A stretch of DNA of 8,813 nt from contig CAAFUD010000161.1 in NCBI GenBank assembly GCA_900766125.1, positions 1 to 8,813 of the forward strand, given 5' to 3'. The notes below the pieces were generated by a model. That model did not search any database, was not told where the DNA came from, and saw only the letters and a program-made list of their open reading frames with translations. The translations under genes and the position numbers were made by a program. Below are positions 1 through 5,916 of the stretch, piece after piece; the first letter of the stretch is position 1; the number at the start of each line of letters is the position of its first letter. The stretch comes from an uncultured Veillonella sp. (GTDB lineage Bacteria > Bacillota > Negativicutes > Veillonellales > Veillonellaceae).

Positions 1-33
1 AGTCAATGGCTATGCGGCTTGAACGTAGTGAAA

Positions 34-108
34 GCCAGCGCCTTTAGACGCTGGCCTAGTACTACGGGCTTATAGCCCGTGAGCAAACCACCCGTTTTAC
101 GGGTGGTT
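34..108 (+). mobile_element. Probable right end of an IS200/IS605-type element (omega-RNA-like hairpin cluster)
   Basis: Three GC-rich hairpins stand in a row in otherwise AT-rich DNA. The first has a 7-bp stem (34-40 with 49-55), the second a 7-bp stem with a TAT loop (64-70 with 74-80), and the third a perfect 10-bp stem with a TTT loop (86-95 with 99-108). No T-tract follows the last one, so it is not a normal intrinsic terminator. Stable subterminal hairpins, with a CCACCC/GGGTGG-type palindrome last, are usual at the right end of IS200/IS605 and tnpB-only elements, where they also form the 3' part of the omega RNA. No tnpB coding sequence can be recognised in the few bases available to the left, so the assignment rests on structure only. 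It could instead be a structured non-coding RNA or a chromosomal repeat. Confidence 0.42.
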
Positions 109-114
109 CTGATT

Positions 115-136
115 ATCTATTTGTAATCTATTTGTA
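115..136. repeat. Perfect tandem duplication of an 11-bp unit
   Basis: The unit ATCTATTTGTA occurs at 115-125 and again, without a gap, at 126-136. It lies between the hairpin cluster on the left and the peroxidase promoter on the right. It may be a slippage product or the trace of an insertion. IS200/IS605 elements do not make target duplications, so it is not evidence for that insertion. Confidence 0.7.
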
Positions 137-168
137 TATTGTAATGAAATTAAATAATGTATATATTA

Positions 169-197
169 TAGACAATAAAGATGTAATAGCTTATGAT
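169..197 (+). promoter_or_regulatory. Sigma-70-type promoter of the DyP peroxidase
   Basis: TAGACA (169-174) and TATGAT (192-197) are separated by 17 bp, which is optimal. A start near 204 would give a leader of about 30 nt carrying the AGGAGG ribosome site. A second possible -10, TATAAT at 203-208, lies just downstream. Confidence 0.6.
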
Positions 198-204
198 TGC
201 TATA

Positions 205-219
205 TAATAATTTTTCTCA
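205..219. promoter_or_regulatory. Fur-like box at the peroxidase transcription start
   Basis: TAATAATTTTTCTCA can be read as a 7-1-7 inverted repeat. It matches 11 of 14 informative positions of TGAGAATnATTCTCA, a known form of the Fur box. It lies just downstream of the -10 element, where a bound repressor would block transcription. The 12-mer at 209-220 recurs exactly at 8405-8416 in the DUF3793 promoter. AT-rich leaders give such matches by chance fairly often, so this is a candidate only. Confidence 0.35.
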
Positions 220-233
220 TTAGGAGGTACCCA

Positions 234-1175
234 ATGGCAGTAGATGTTTCTAGAACACAAGATGTATATAAAGATGCAGGCCAAAGTGTTAACTTTACAA
301 CCTTATTATTAAATCGCAAAGATCGTGACGCAGAACTTGAAGTTATCCAAGATATGGCAGACCGTATCCAAGCCATTAAACGTTCTGTTAGTATTCGTGC
401 GAATGGTGAAGGATTGGGTATTGCCTTTGGTTTTAGCCGCAAAGCATGGGATTATTTGTTCCCTAATGCACCGGTACCAAAAGAGTTAGAAGATTTCCAA
501 GGTATTAAAGGGGATAAACAAGACGTACCAGCTGTAGCAGCAGATTTATTTTTACATGTACGTTCTAATGATGAATCCGTTACGTATACTGTAGTAGATC
601 AAATTATGGGATTCTTACGTCCTATTACATCTGTAGTCGATGAAACTCATGGTTTCCACTATGAACAAGGTCGTGCTATCATCGATTTCGTTGATGGTAC
701 TGAAAACCCTGTTGGTCAAGAGGCTGTTGAGTGGGGGGTTATTGGCGATGAAGATCCTGAATTCACTAATGGTTCTTATGCATTTGCTCAAAAATATGAA
801 CATGATCTTGATGCATGGCGTGCACTTCCTACGGAAATGCAAGAAAAATTCATTGGCCGTCGTAAATTCAGTGATATTGAATTAGAAGATGATGAAAAAG
901 ATCCAGCAGCTCATAATGTAGTGGCTCAAGATAATCGCGATGATGAAGAACATAAAATCGTTCGTATGAACGTACCGTTTGCTCAACCTGGACAAGGTGT
1001 ACGTGGCACATACTTTATCGGTTATGCTCGTTACTGGGATGTAACTAAAACAATGCTTACTAATATGTTTACGCAAAACGATAAATTGCTTGATTATTCC
1101 AAACCTATTACAGGTATGCTTTTCTTCATTCCATCCCTTGATACATTGGATGCTATTGCAGAAGGCGAGTTATAA
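234..1175 (+). CDS. Dyp-type (YfeX-like, class B/P) haem peroxidase
   Basis: This 313-residue protein is a dye-decolourising peroxidase, a ferredoxin-like-fold haem enzyme that oxidises substrates with hydrogen peroxide. The key residues are visible: Asp154 in the FVDGTENP motif, His227 in AAHNV as the likely proximal haem ligand, and Arg244 with Asn246 in IVRMNVP as distal-pocket residues. There is no signal peptide or Tat motif, so it is cytoplasmic, unlike the EfeB class. Length fits YfeX (about 300 residues). The ATG at 234 is preferred because AGGAGG sits at 222-227; the frame is open upstream to a TTG at 132, but no ribosome site supports that start. One oddity is that the GxxDG motif reads DFVDG, so the first glycine is replaced by Asp151. 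The gene has its own promoter and terminator and a Fur-like site at the start of transcription. Physiological substrate cannot be told from sequence. Confidence 0.95.
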   Translation: MAVDVSRTQDVYKDAGQSVNFTTLLLNRKDRDAELEVIQDMADRIQAIKRSVSIRANGEGLGIAFGFSRKAWDYLFPNAPVPKELEDFQGIKGDKQDVPAVAADLFLHVRSNDESVTYTVVDQIMGFLRPITSVVDETHGFHYEQGRAIIDFVDGTENPVGQEAVEWGVIGDEDPEFTNGSYAFAQKYEHDLDAWRALPTEMQEKFIGRRKFSDIELEDDEKDPAAHNVVAQDNRDDEEHKIVRMNVPFAQPGQGVRGTYFIGYARYWDVTKTMLTNMFTQNDKLLDYSKPITGMLFFIPSLDTLDAIAEGEL

Positions 1176-1270
1176 TCGACATAGCTATTTGATGTATATT
1201 TTTATAGTTCGTGATGCTCTATTTTGTTAGCAGTAAACAATTCGAGTAAAAATATCATTTAATTCTATAG

Positions 1271-1296
1271 AAGCGCTCCTTTTAGGGGCGCTTTTA
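1271..1296 (+). terminator. Intrinsic terminator after the peroxidase gene
   Basis: A 9-bp stem (1271-1279 with 1285-1293, one G-T pair) has a short loop and runs directly into a short T-tract. It lies about 95 bp after the stop codon. Confidence 0.85.
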
Positions 1297-1305
1297 TGCT
1301 ATAAT
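1297..1305 (+). promoter_or_regulatory. Extended -10 promoter of thrC
   Basis: TGCTATAAT is a perfect extended -10 element and begins right after the T-tract of the preceding terminator. The region 17 bp upstream falls in the terminator stem and has no good -35, so the extended -10 probably compensates. A start near 1312 gives a leader of about 40 nt. Confidence 0.5.
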
Positions 1306-1354
1306 AAATCTATTAAACTCGTAAAATCCATTGTAGTTATGAATGAGGTATTTC

Positions 1355-2854
1355 ATGAATTATACTAGCACCCGCGGTACCGTTGCGGTAAATGAAACAT
1401 ATGCATTGTTGCACGGCTTAGCAGAGGATGGTGGTCTATATGTACCATCTTTATTCCCTACAAACTGCTTAACTTACAATGATGTGAAAGATAAAAACTA
1501 TCAAGAGGTAGCAGCTGTTGTATTATCCAAGTTGTTCCCATGTTTCTCAGAAGCTCATTTAAAAGAAATGATCAACTCTGCATACAGTGATGCTAATTTC
1601 AGCACTCGTGATATTGCACCGTTACATTCCTTATTAGAAAAGGTTTCTGTCCTAGAATTATTCCATGGCCGTACACAAGCTTTCAAAGATATGGCATTGT
1701 CTTTATTCCCATATCTATTAGTAGCGGCAAAAGAGGCTGAAGGTGAGAAAAAAGAGGTTCTTATCTTAACGGCTACATCTGGTGATACAGGTAAAGCTGC
1801 CCTTGAAGGCTTTAAAGATGTACCTGGTACTCACATTCAAGTATTCTACCCAACTGATGGCGTAAGTCCAATGCAAGCTGAGCAAATGCAAAAGCAAGAA
1901 GGGGACAACGTTAATGTTACTGCGATTCACGGTAACTTCGACGATGCGCAACAATTCTTGAAACGCTTATTCGTTGATAAAGATACTGCAGAAGAGGTTG
2001 CTGCAAAAGGTGTTATGTTCTCTAGTGCGAACTCTATTAACATTGGTCGCTTGGCACCTCAAGTGGTGTACTATGTGAATGCCTATGCAGAACTTGTTGC
2101 ACAAGGTGCCATTCATGAAGATGAAGCATTCAACGTTGTGGTGCCAACTGGTAACTTCGGTAATATTTTAGCTGCTTATTATGCTAAAAAAATGGGTATT
2201 CCTATTGGTAAATTGATTTGTGCATCTAACCAAAATAACGTGCTTACTGATTTCTTTGAAAGTGGTACATACGATATGAACCGCCCATTCTATACAACGA
2301 TTTCTCCGTCTATGGATATTCTTGAGTCTTCCAACTTTGAACGTTTCTTATACTATATCTCTGGTGAGGATAGTGAACGCACAGCTGGTTGGATGAAAGA
2401 TCTTAAATCTACAGGTAAATTGACTGTAAACGAAGAAGAATTCAACCGCGTTAAAGCTAATTTTGCAGGTGCTTATGTAGATGACGAAGAAACAAAAGCC
2501 ATCATTGAGCAAGTGTACAACTCCTATGGTTATGTAATGGATCCTCATACAGCGGTAGCTATGGGTGCATACATGAAGGAATTAGAGAAACACCCAGAAG
2601 ATGGTGCGCGTCATACAATTATTGCATCTACTGCACATCCATTTAAATTTCCTACAGCTATTTGTGAAGCTTTAGATATTAAAGTTGGTGATACACCATA
2701 TGAAAGCTTAGATAATATTTCTGCTGTAACGGGTGTAGCATTCCCTAAACAATTGGAAGCTTTGAAATCTAAACCATTGCGTTTCACAAAAGCAATCGAT
2801 AAAGAGAATATGAAACAAGAAATTCTTGATTTTGTAGATACATTCTCTAAATAA
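1355..2854 (+). CDS. thrC: Threonine synthase (PLP-dependent)
   Basis: This 499-residue enzyme converts O-phosphohomoserine to threonine and phosphate, the last step of threonine synthesis, in the cytosol. It begins with the family signature YTSTRG. The PLP Schiff-base lysine is Lys111 in FHGRTQAFKD. The substrate/cofactor loop TATSGDTG lies at 139-146, SANSINIGRL at 224-233, and the PLP phosphate-binding loop PTGNFGN at 264-270. Length fits the long (E. coli/yeast-like) type of threonine synthase rather than the short 350-residue type. The ATG at 1355 is chosen over the in-frame ATG at 1343 because TGAGGT at 1344-1349 is well spaced for 1355, no ribosome site precedes 1343, and family members start close to the YTSTRG motif. 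Other threonine genes (hom, thrB) are not adjacent, and the gene has its own promoter and terminator, so it appears to stand alone. Confidence 0.97.
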   Translation: MNYTSTRGTVAVNETYALLHGLAEDGGLYVPSLFPTNCLTYNDVKDKNYQEVAAVVLSKLFPCFSEAHLKEMINSAYSDANFSTRDIAPLHSLLEKVSVLELFHGRTQAFKDMALSLFPYLLVAAKEAEGEKKEVLILTATSGDTGKAALEGFKDVPGTHIQVFYPTDGVSPMQAEQMQKQEGDNVNVTAIHGNFDDAQQFLKRLFVDKDTAEEVAAKGVMFSSANSINIGRLAPQVVYYVNAYAELVAQGAIHEDEAFNVVVPTGNFGNILAAYYAKKMGIPIGKLICASNQNNVLTDFFESGTYDMNRPFYTTISPSMDILESSNFERFLYYISGEDSERTAGWMKDLKSTGKLTVNEEEFNRVKANFAGAYVDDEETKAIIEQVYNSYGYVMDPHTAVAMGAYMKELEKHPEDGARHTIIASTAHPFKFPTAICEALDIKVGDTPYESLDNISAVTGVAFPKQLEALKSKPLRFTKAIDKENMKQEILDFVDTFSK

Positions 2855-2858
2855 TAGG

Positions 2859-2893
2859 ATGCCGCCTTTCGCTAGAAGGGCGGCATATATTTT
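2859..2893 (+). terminator. Intrinsic terminator after thrC
   Basis: A 12-bp stem (2859-2870 with 2875-2886, one G-T pair) closes a GCTA loop and is followed by a short interrupted T-run. It starts a few bases after the tandem stop codons TAA TAG. Confidence 0.85.
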
Positions 2894-2918
2894 GGTTTTA
2901 TATATTCCGTATCTCCTG

Positions 2919-2924
2919 TATAAT
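2919..2924 (+). promoter_or_regulatory. Possible -10 element of the EamA transporter gene
   Basis: A perfect TATAAT lies downstream of the thrC terminator. No convincing -35 stands at the right distance, and a second weaker candidate (TATAGT at 2972-2977) is closer to the gene, so the start of transcription is uncertain. Confidence 0.35.
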
Positions 2925-2998
2925 AGATTGCTAAGATAGATAATACAGGGATAGTAACTATTTAGTTGTACTATAGTGTATTTGTATAGGGAGGTAGT

Positions 2999-3886
2999 AT
3001 GGCTAAAAAAGGTCTTATGTATGCATTATTGTCGGCACTCTTATTGAGTACGATGAATTTATTTGTAAAGATGCTAGGCTCTAACATTCCATCTGGGGAA
3101 ATTGCCTTTTTCCGTGGTTTATTTGGAACCATAGCTGTTCTCATCGTTATGTATACCCGAGGTATCCGATTCTCGAAAGAGGATAGAGGACATCTTGTTA
3201 TGCGTGGCTTATATGGCGGCTTTGGCATGGTTTGTAACTTTATTGCCTTAGTGCATTTAAAGTTATCTGATGCAACAATTTTATTTCAAACATCAGGTAT
3301 ATTTGTATTGATATTTAGCGCCTTATTTCTTAAAGAACGGGTACCTAAAGGGGCTGGTAAATGGCTTCTTTTGATCTTTGTAGCTGTAATGGTTATGGTA
3401 AATCCATTTAGCTTTACCGGCTTTACTTGGTTTGCCTTAGTAGCTATTTTAGGGGCTGCTTTATCTGCGGCTGCGTATACAACGATTCGCCTTATATCTA
3501 AGCGAGGTAAGCATAGTAATTTCGAAATTATGGCGTATTTTATGATTACAGGTATGATTGCAGGACTTGTTACAACTGATAAACTCGTTATGCCGCAGGG
3601 GACAGATTGGCTTATCATCTTGGCGATTGGTGGTATTAGTGTAGTGGCTCAGTTCTTCTTGACTGGTGCCTTTGTTACCACAAATGCTGTAGTGGCACAA
3701 TTCTTACAATATGTTGGTGTATTCATCAGTTCCTTCTATGGCTTCTTGTTCTTTGGTGAAAGCTTATCTATTGAAACGATAGGCGCTGGTGTGGCGATGT
3801 TCGTATCTTCTGTTATGTTGGCTCGCCTCAAAGAACAAAGTGGACCTTTACAAGAAGGAAAGGTTATAGAGGATAAAATTAAATAA
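2999..3886 (+). CDS. EamA/DMT-family permease (two EamA repeats)
   Basis: This 295-residue integral inner-membrane protein belongs to the drug/metabolite transporter superfamily, whose members move amino acids, purines or other metabolites, usually outward. About ten hydrophobic segments can be seen (roughly residues 6-26, 34-52, 66-87, 92-111, 121-136, 143-163, 176-194, 203-222, 230-252 and 258-277). They form two five-helix EamA repeats. The repeat-end motif with conserved Glu appears twice, as LFLKERV near 109-115 and FFGESLS near 251-257. A charged cytosolic tail follows the last helix. The start is supported by AGGGAGGT at 2988-2995. The gene is flanked by terminators on both sides, so it has no operon partner to reveal its substrate, which I cannot assign. 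Confidence 0.9.
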   Translation: MAKKGLMYALLSALLLSTMNLFVKMLGSNIPSGEIAFFRGLFGTIAVLIVMYTRGIRFSKEDRGHLVMRGLYGGFGMVCNFIALVHLKLSDATILFQTSGIFVLIFSALFLKERVPKGAGKWLLLIFVAVMVMVNPFSFTGFTWFALVAILGAALSAAAYTTIRLISKRGKHSNFEIMAYFMITGMIAGLVTTDKLVMPQGTDWLIILAIGGISVVAQFFLTGAFVTTNAVVAQFLQYVGVFISSFYGFLFFGESLSIETIGAGVAMFVSSVMLARLKEQSGPLQEGKVIEDKIK

Positions 3887-3926
3887 TTGTCGAATCTATA
3901 CAATAATAGACGTTGTATGACAGTAG

Positions 3927-3960
3927 AGGTGCTAATCACATTCGTGATTGGCACCTTTTA
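3927..3960 (+). terminator. Intrinsic terminator after the EamA gene
   Basis: A 13-bp stem (3927-3939 with 3944-3956, one G-T pair) has an ATTC loop and continues into a T-run. It lies 40 bp after the stop codon. Confidence 0.9.
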
Positions 3961-4061
3961 ACATGGTGCGAAAAGTACGCATAAATACTGATTTATTACA
4001 ATTTTAGATTGACCTATGAAAAACTATATTAAATAAATTCGAAAAACTACATCGAAAAATA

Positions 4062-4090
4062 TTGACATCTCTTCATCTTTCCTTTATGAT
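4062..4090 (+). promoter_or_regulatory. Strong sigma-70 promoter of mscL
   Basis: A perfect TTGACA (4062-4067) and TATGAT (4085-4090) are separated by exactly 17 bp. A start near 4097 gives a leader of about 46 nt with a TAGGAG ribosome site at 4128-4133. The sequence from 3961 to 4061 is AT-rich and holds nothing else I can support. Confidence 0.8.
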
Positions 4091-4142
4091 TAGTACAGTT
4101 ATTAACGCATTCTCAATTAAGTGTATCTAGGAGTAGTGAGAA

Positions 4143-4610
4143 ATGAAAGAATTTTTGAACGATTTTAAAGCTTTTGCATTCAAAGGTAACATGATGGACC
4201 TAGCTATTGGTATGATTATTGGGGCTGCTTTCACAGCGTTGGTTAACTCCGTTGTAAGCAACTTGTTCATGCCTATTATCAGCTTGTTCACAGGCGGTAT
4301 TGATTTCAGTAACTTGTACTTGCCATTAAATGCTGCATCTAAAGATGCATTCATGGCTGGTGCTGATATTAATACAGCTCGTGCAGTTGGTTCTGTATTG
4401 CCATACGGTACATTCATTACTGATTTGATTCAATTCTTAATCTTGGCGTTCGTTGTATTCTTGATGGTTCGCGCATTAGCTAAAATGATGAAAAACGCGA
4501 AAGAAGAAGAAGCTGCTGAAGCACCTACAACTAAAGAATGTCAATTCTGTAAAACAGAAATTCACATTGATGCAGTTAAATGTCCTAACTGTACAGCAGA
4601 TTTGAAATAA
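4143..4610 (+). CDS. mscL: Large-conductance mechanosensitive channel MscL with C-terminal zinc ribbon
   Basis: This 155-residue protein forms a homopentameric inner-membrane pore that opens under high membrane tension and releases solutes during osmotic downshock. The N-terminal amphipathic helix (KEFLNDFKAFAFKGN) leads into TM1 (about 15-45, with DLAIGMIIGAAF), a loop facing out, then TM2 (about 90-111). A cytosolic Lys/Glu-rich helix follows at 112-127. The family core ends there; residues 131-155 form an added four-cysteine module, CQFC at 133-136 and CPNC at 147-150, ten residues apart, which is a zinc-ribbon signature. Similar tails occur on MscL of other Firmicutes as far as I recall, so it is a variant and not an artefact. 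The start is supported by TAGGAG 9 nt upstream. The gene is a single transcription unit with a strong promoter and terminator. Confidence 0.96.
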   Translation: MKEFLNDFKAFAFKGNMMDLAIGMIIGAAFTALVNSVVSNLFMPIISLFTGGIDFSNLYLPLNAASKDAFMAGADINTARAVGSVLPYGTFITDLIQFLILAFVVFLMVRALAKMMKNAKEEEAAEAPTTKECQFCKTEIHIDAVKCPNCTADLK

Positions 4611-4629
4611 TTCAAATTTAAAGCTACAT

Positions 4630-4663
4630 AAAAGGAGTAAGGCCTAGGCCTTACTCCTTTTTG
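4630..4663 (+). terminator. Intrinsic terminator after mscL (perfect 32-bp palindrome)
   Basis: Positions 4630-4661 form a perfect palindrome with 15-bp arms around TA. The upstream arm starts with AAAA and the downstream arm runs into a T-tract, as for an efficient and potentially bidirectional terminator. Confidence 0.95.
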
Positions 4664-4725
4664 TTGTATTACGCCAGCTTTCTAGTATAAAATATAAGTA
4701 TATAATAGAAATATATGATATTAAC

Positions 4726-4755
4726 TTTAACGCGAAATTCTTGGGCGTGTATTAT
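4726..4755 (+). promoter_or_regulatory. Probable promoter of the 2-hydroxyacid dehydrogenase gene
   Basis: TTTAAC (4726-4731) and TATTAT (4750-4755) are separated by 18 bp. The leader would be about 20 nt and holds the GGAGG ribosome site at 4767-4771. The region 4681-4720 is very AT-rich with further TATAAT-like words, so other starts are possible. Confidence 0.4.
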
Positions 4756-4781
4756 AAGACGTTTTTGGAGGACTTATACAT

Positions 4782-5831
4782 ATGGAAAAAAAACCTCTAG
4801 TTGTTGTAAACGGTTTAGTCCGTAAAGATGCAATTGCTTATTTAAAAGAGCACGTAGATGTGCGCCAATGGACTGAAAAGACTGTAATGCCTCGTGAGAC
4901 ATTAAAGGAATGGCTCGTTGATGCGGATGGTTTGTGGTGTGTTCGCCCTTTAGATGTAGACGGTGATCTTGTAAAAAATGCACCTAATTTAAAGGTTATT
5001 GCTCAAGCAGCTGTGGGTTATGATAATGTAAAAATTGATGAATTAACGGCAGCAGGTATTCCTTATGGCAATACGCCAGGTGTTCTTAATGAAACCGTAG
5101 CAGAGCTTGCTTTTACATTAATTGCCACTGCTAGTCGTCGTATTCTGGAAAATGCTAATTTCGTAAAAGAAGGACGTTGGGCTCAAAGACCATCTAATAT
5201 TAAAGGCTTTGATTTGAGTCGCCGTACCCTTGGTATTATTGGGATGGGGGCTATTGGTGTATCTATTTCTCGTCGTGCTCGTGCATTCGGTATGACTGTG
5301 GTATACCATAATCGTAATCAGCGTATTGATGACAAGATTCATAAAACTACGTATATGGAATTAGATGACTTATTAGCTACTAGTGATGTAGTTTGTGTGA
5401 TGGCTCCACTAACAGATGAAACATATCACATGTGTGATGAAGCATTCTTCAAAAAAATGAAGAATACTGCTTTGTTTGTTAATGTTGGCCGTGGACCTAT
5501 CGTTGATACAGATGCTTTGATTAATGCCTTAAAAACAGGTGAAATCGATTACGCAGCACTTGACGTAACCGATCCAGAGCCATTGCCAGCAGATCATCCA
5601 TTATTGGATGTTGAGAACTGTCTTATCGTACCACATATTGGTTCTTATACTGATCGTACGCGTTATGATATGTCTATTTTGACAGCTGACAATATTATTG
5701 CTGGCGTTCATAAGAAACCATTAAAGACCTGTGTTAATGAAGAAGTTAACTATAAGAAACCAGAAATGGATGTAGAGTCTGCCTTAGAAGAGCTTAAAAA
5801 AGCTGGTATAGACTTAGCTGATTTCGACTAA
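4782..5831 (+). CDS. D-isomer-specific 2-hydroxyacid dehydrogenase (glyoxylate/hydroxypyruvate reductase or D-lactate dehydrogenase type)
   Basis: This 349-residue cytosolic NAD(P)H-dependent enzyme belongs to the family that interconverts D-2-hydroxy acids and 2-oxo acids. The substrate domain comes first and includes AAVGYDNV at 76-83. The Rossmann domain carries GMGAIG at 154-159. The catalytic triad is Arg237 (VGRGP), Glu266 (DPEP) and His285 (HIGSYT). Family length is usually 310-335 residues; here a charged tail of about 30 residues (320-349) extends past the usual end but is too short and lacks features of an ACT domain, which argues against SerA of the long type. Substrate cannot be fixed from sequence: glyoxylate, hydroxypyruvate, lactate and 3-phosphoglycerate enzymes share this fold. 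GGAGG lies 10 nt before the ATG. No terminator follows, so glnS may be co-transcribed. Confidence 0.9.
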   Translation: MEKKPLVVVNGLVRKDAIAYLKEHVDVRQWTEKTVMPRETLKEWLVDADGLWCVRPLDVDGDLVKNAPNLKVIAQAAVGYDNVKIDELTAAGIPYGNTPGVLNETVAELAFTLIATASRRILENANFVKEGRWAQRPSNIKGFDLSRRTLGIIGMGAIGVSISRRARAFGMTVVYHNRNQRIDDKIHKTTYMELDDLLATSDVVCVMAPLTDETYHMCDEAFFKKMKNTALFVNVGRGPIVDTDALINALKTGEIDYAALDVTDPEPLPADHPLLDVENCLIVPHIGSYTDRTRYDMSILTADNIIAGVHKKPLKTCVNEEVNYKKPEMDVESALEELKKAGIDLADFD

Positions 5832-5899
5832 TATCACAAGACCTCAAAAGATATGCGGTATTATGCAAAATATGGTAAAATAAAAGAATATTTATCCTA

Positions 5900-5916
5900 T
5901 GGAGGTTAGAACGTTG
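5900..5916 (+). promoter_or_regulatory. Ribosome-binding site that sets the TTG start of glnS
   Basis: TGGAGGTT (5900-5907) is a strong Shine-Dalgarno match 6-8 nt before TTG at 5914. The ATG at 5899 overlaps this motif, so it cannot use it, and no other ribosome site precedes that ATG. Confidence 0.75.

Noticed and set aside
86..110. Hairpin 86-108 as a plain intrinsic terminator
   Set aside because: No T-tract follows and two other hairpins stand directly upstream, so an element end or structured RNA fits better.
202..216. PerR-like box before the peroxidase gene
   Set aside because: About 10 of 14 positions fit, but the right half is poor and the region is nearly all A and T. The Fur-type reading, which recurs at 8401-8415, explains the same bases better.
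132..233. Upstream extension of the peroxidase frame from TTG 132
   Set aside because: It has no ribosome site, lies over the promoter, and would add a sequence unlike the family; AGGAGG points to ATG 234.
1343..1354. ATG 1343 as start of thrC
   Set aside because: The ribosome site lies downstream of it and the family start motif begins right after ATG 1355.
4009..4035. Second promoter for mscL (TTGACC at 4009-4014)
   Set aside because: No -10 stands at 16-18 bp, and a near-perfect promoter is present at 4062-4090.
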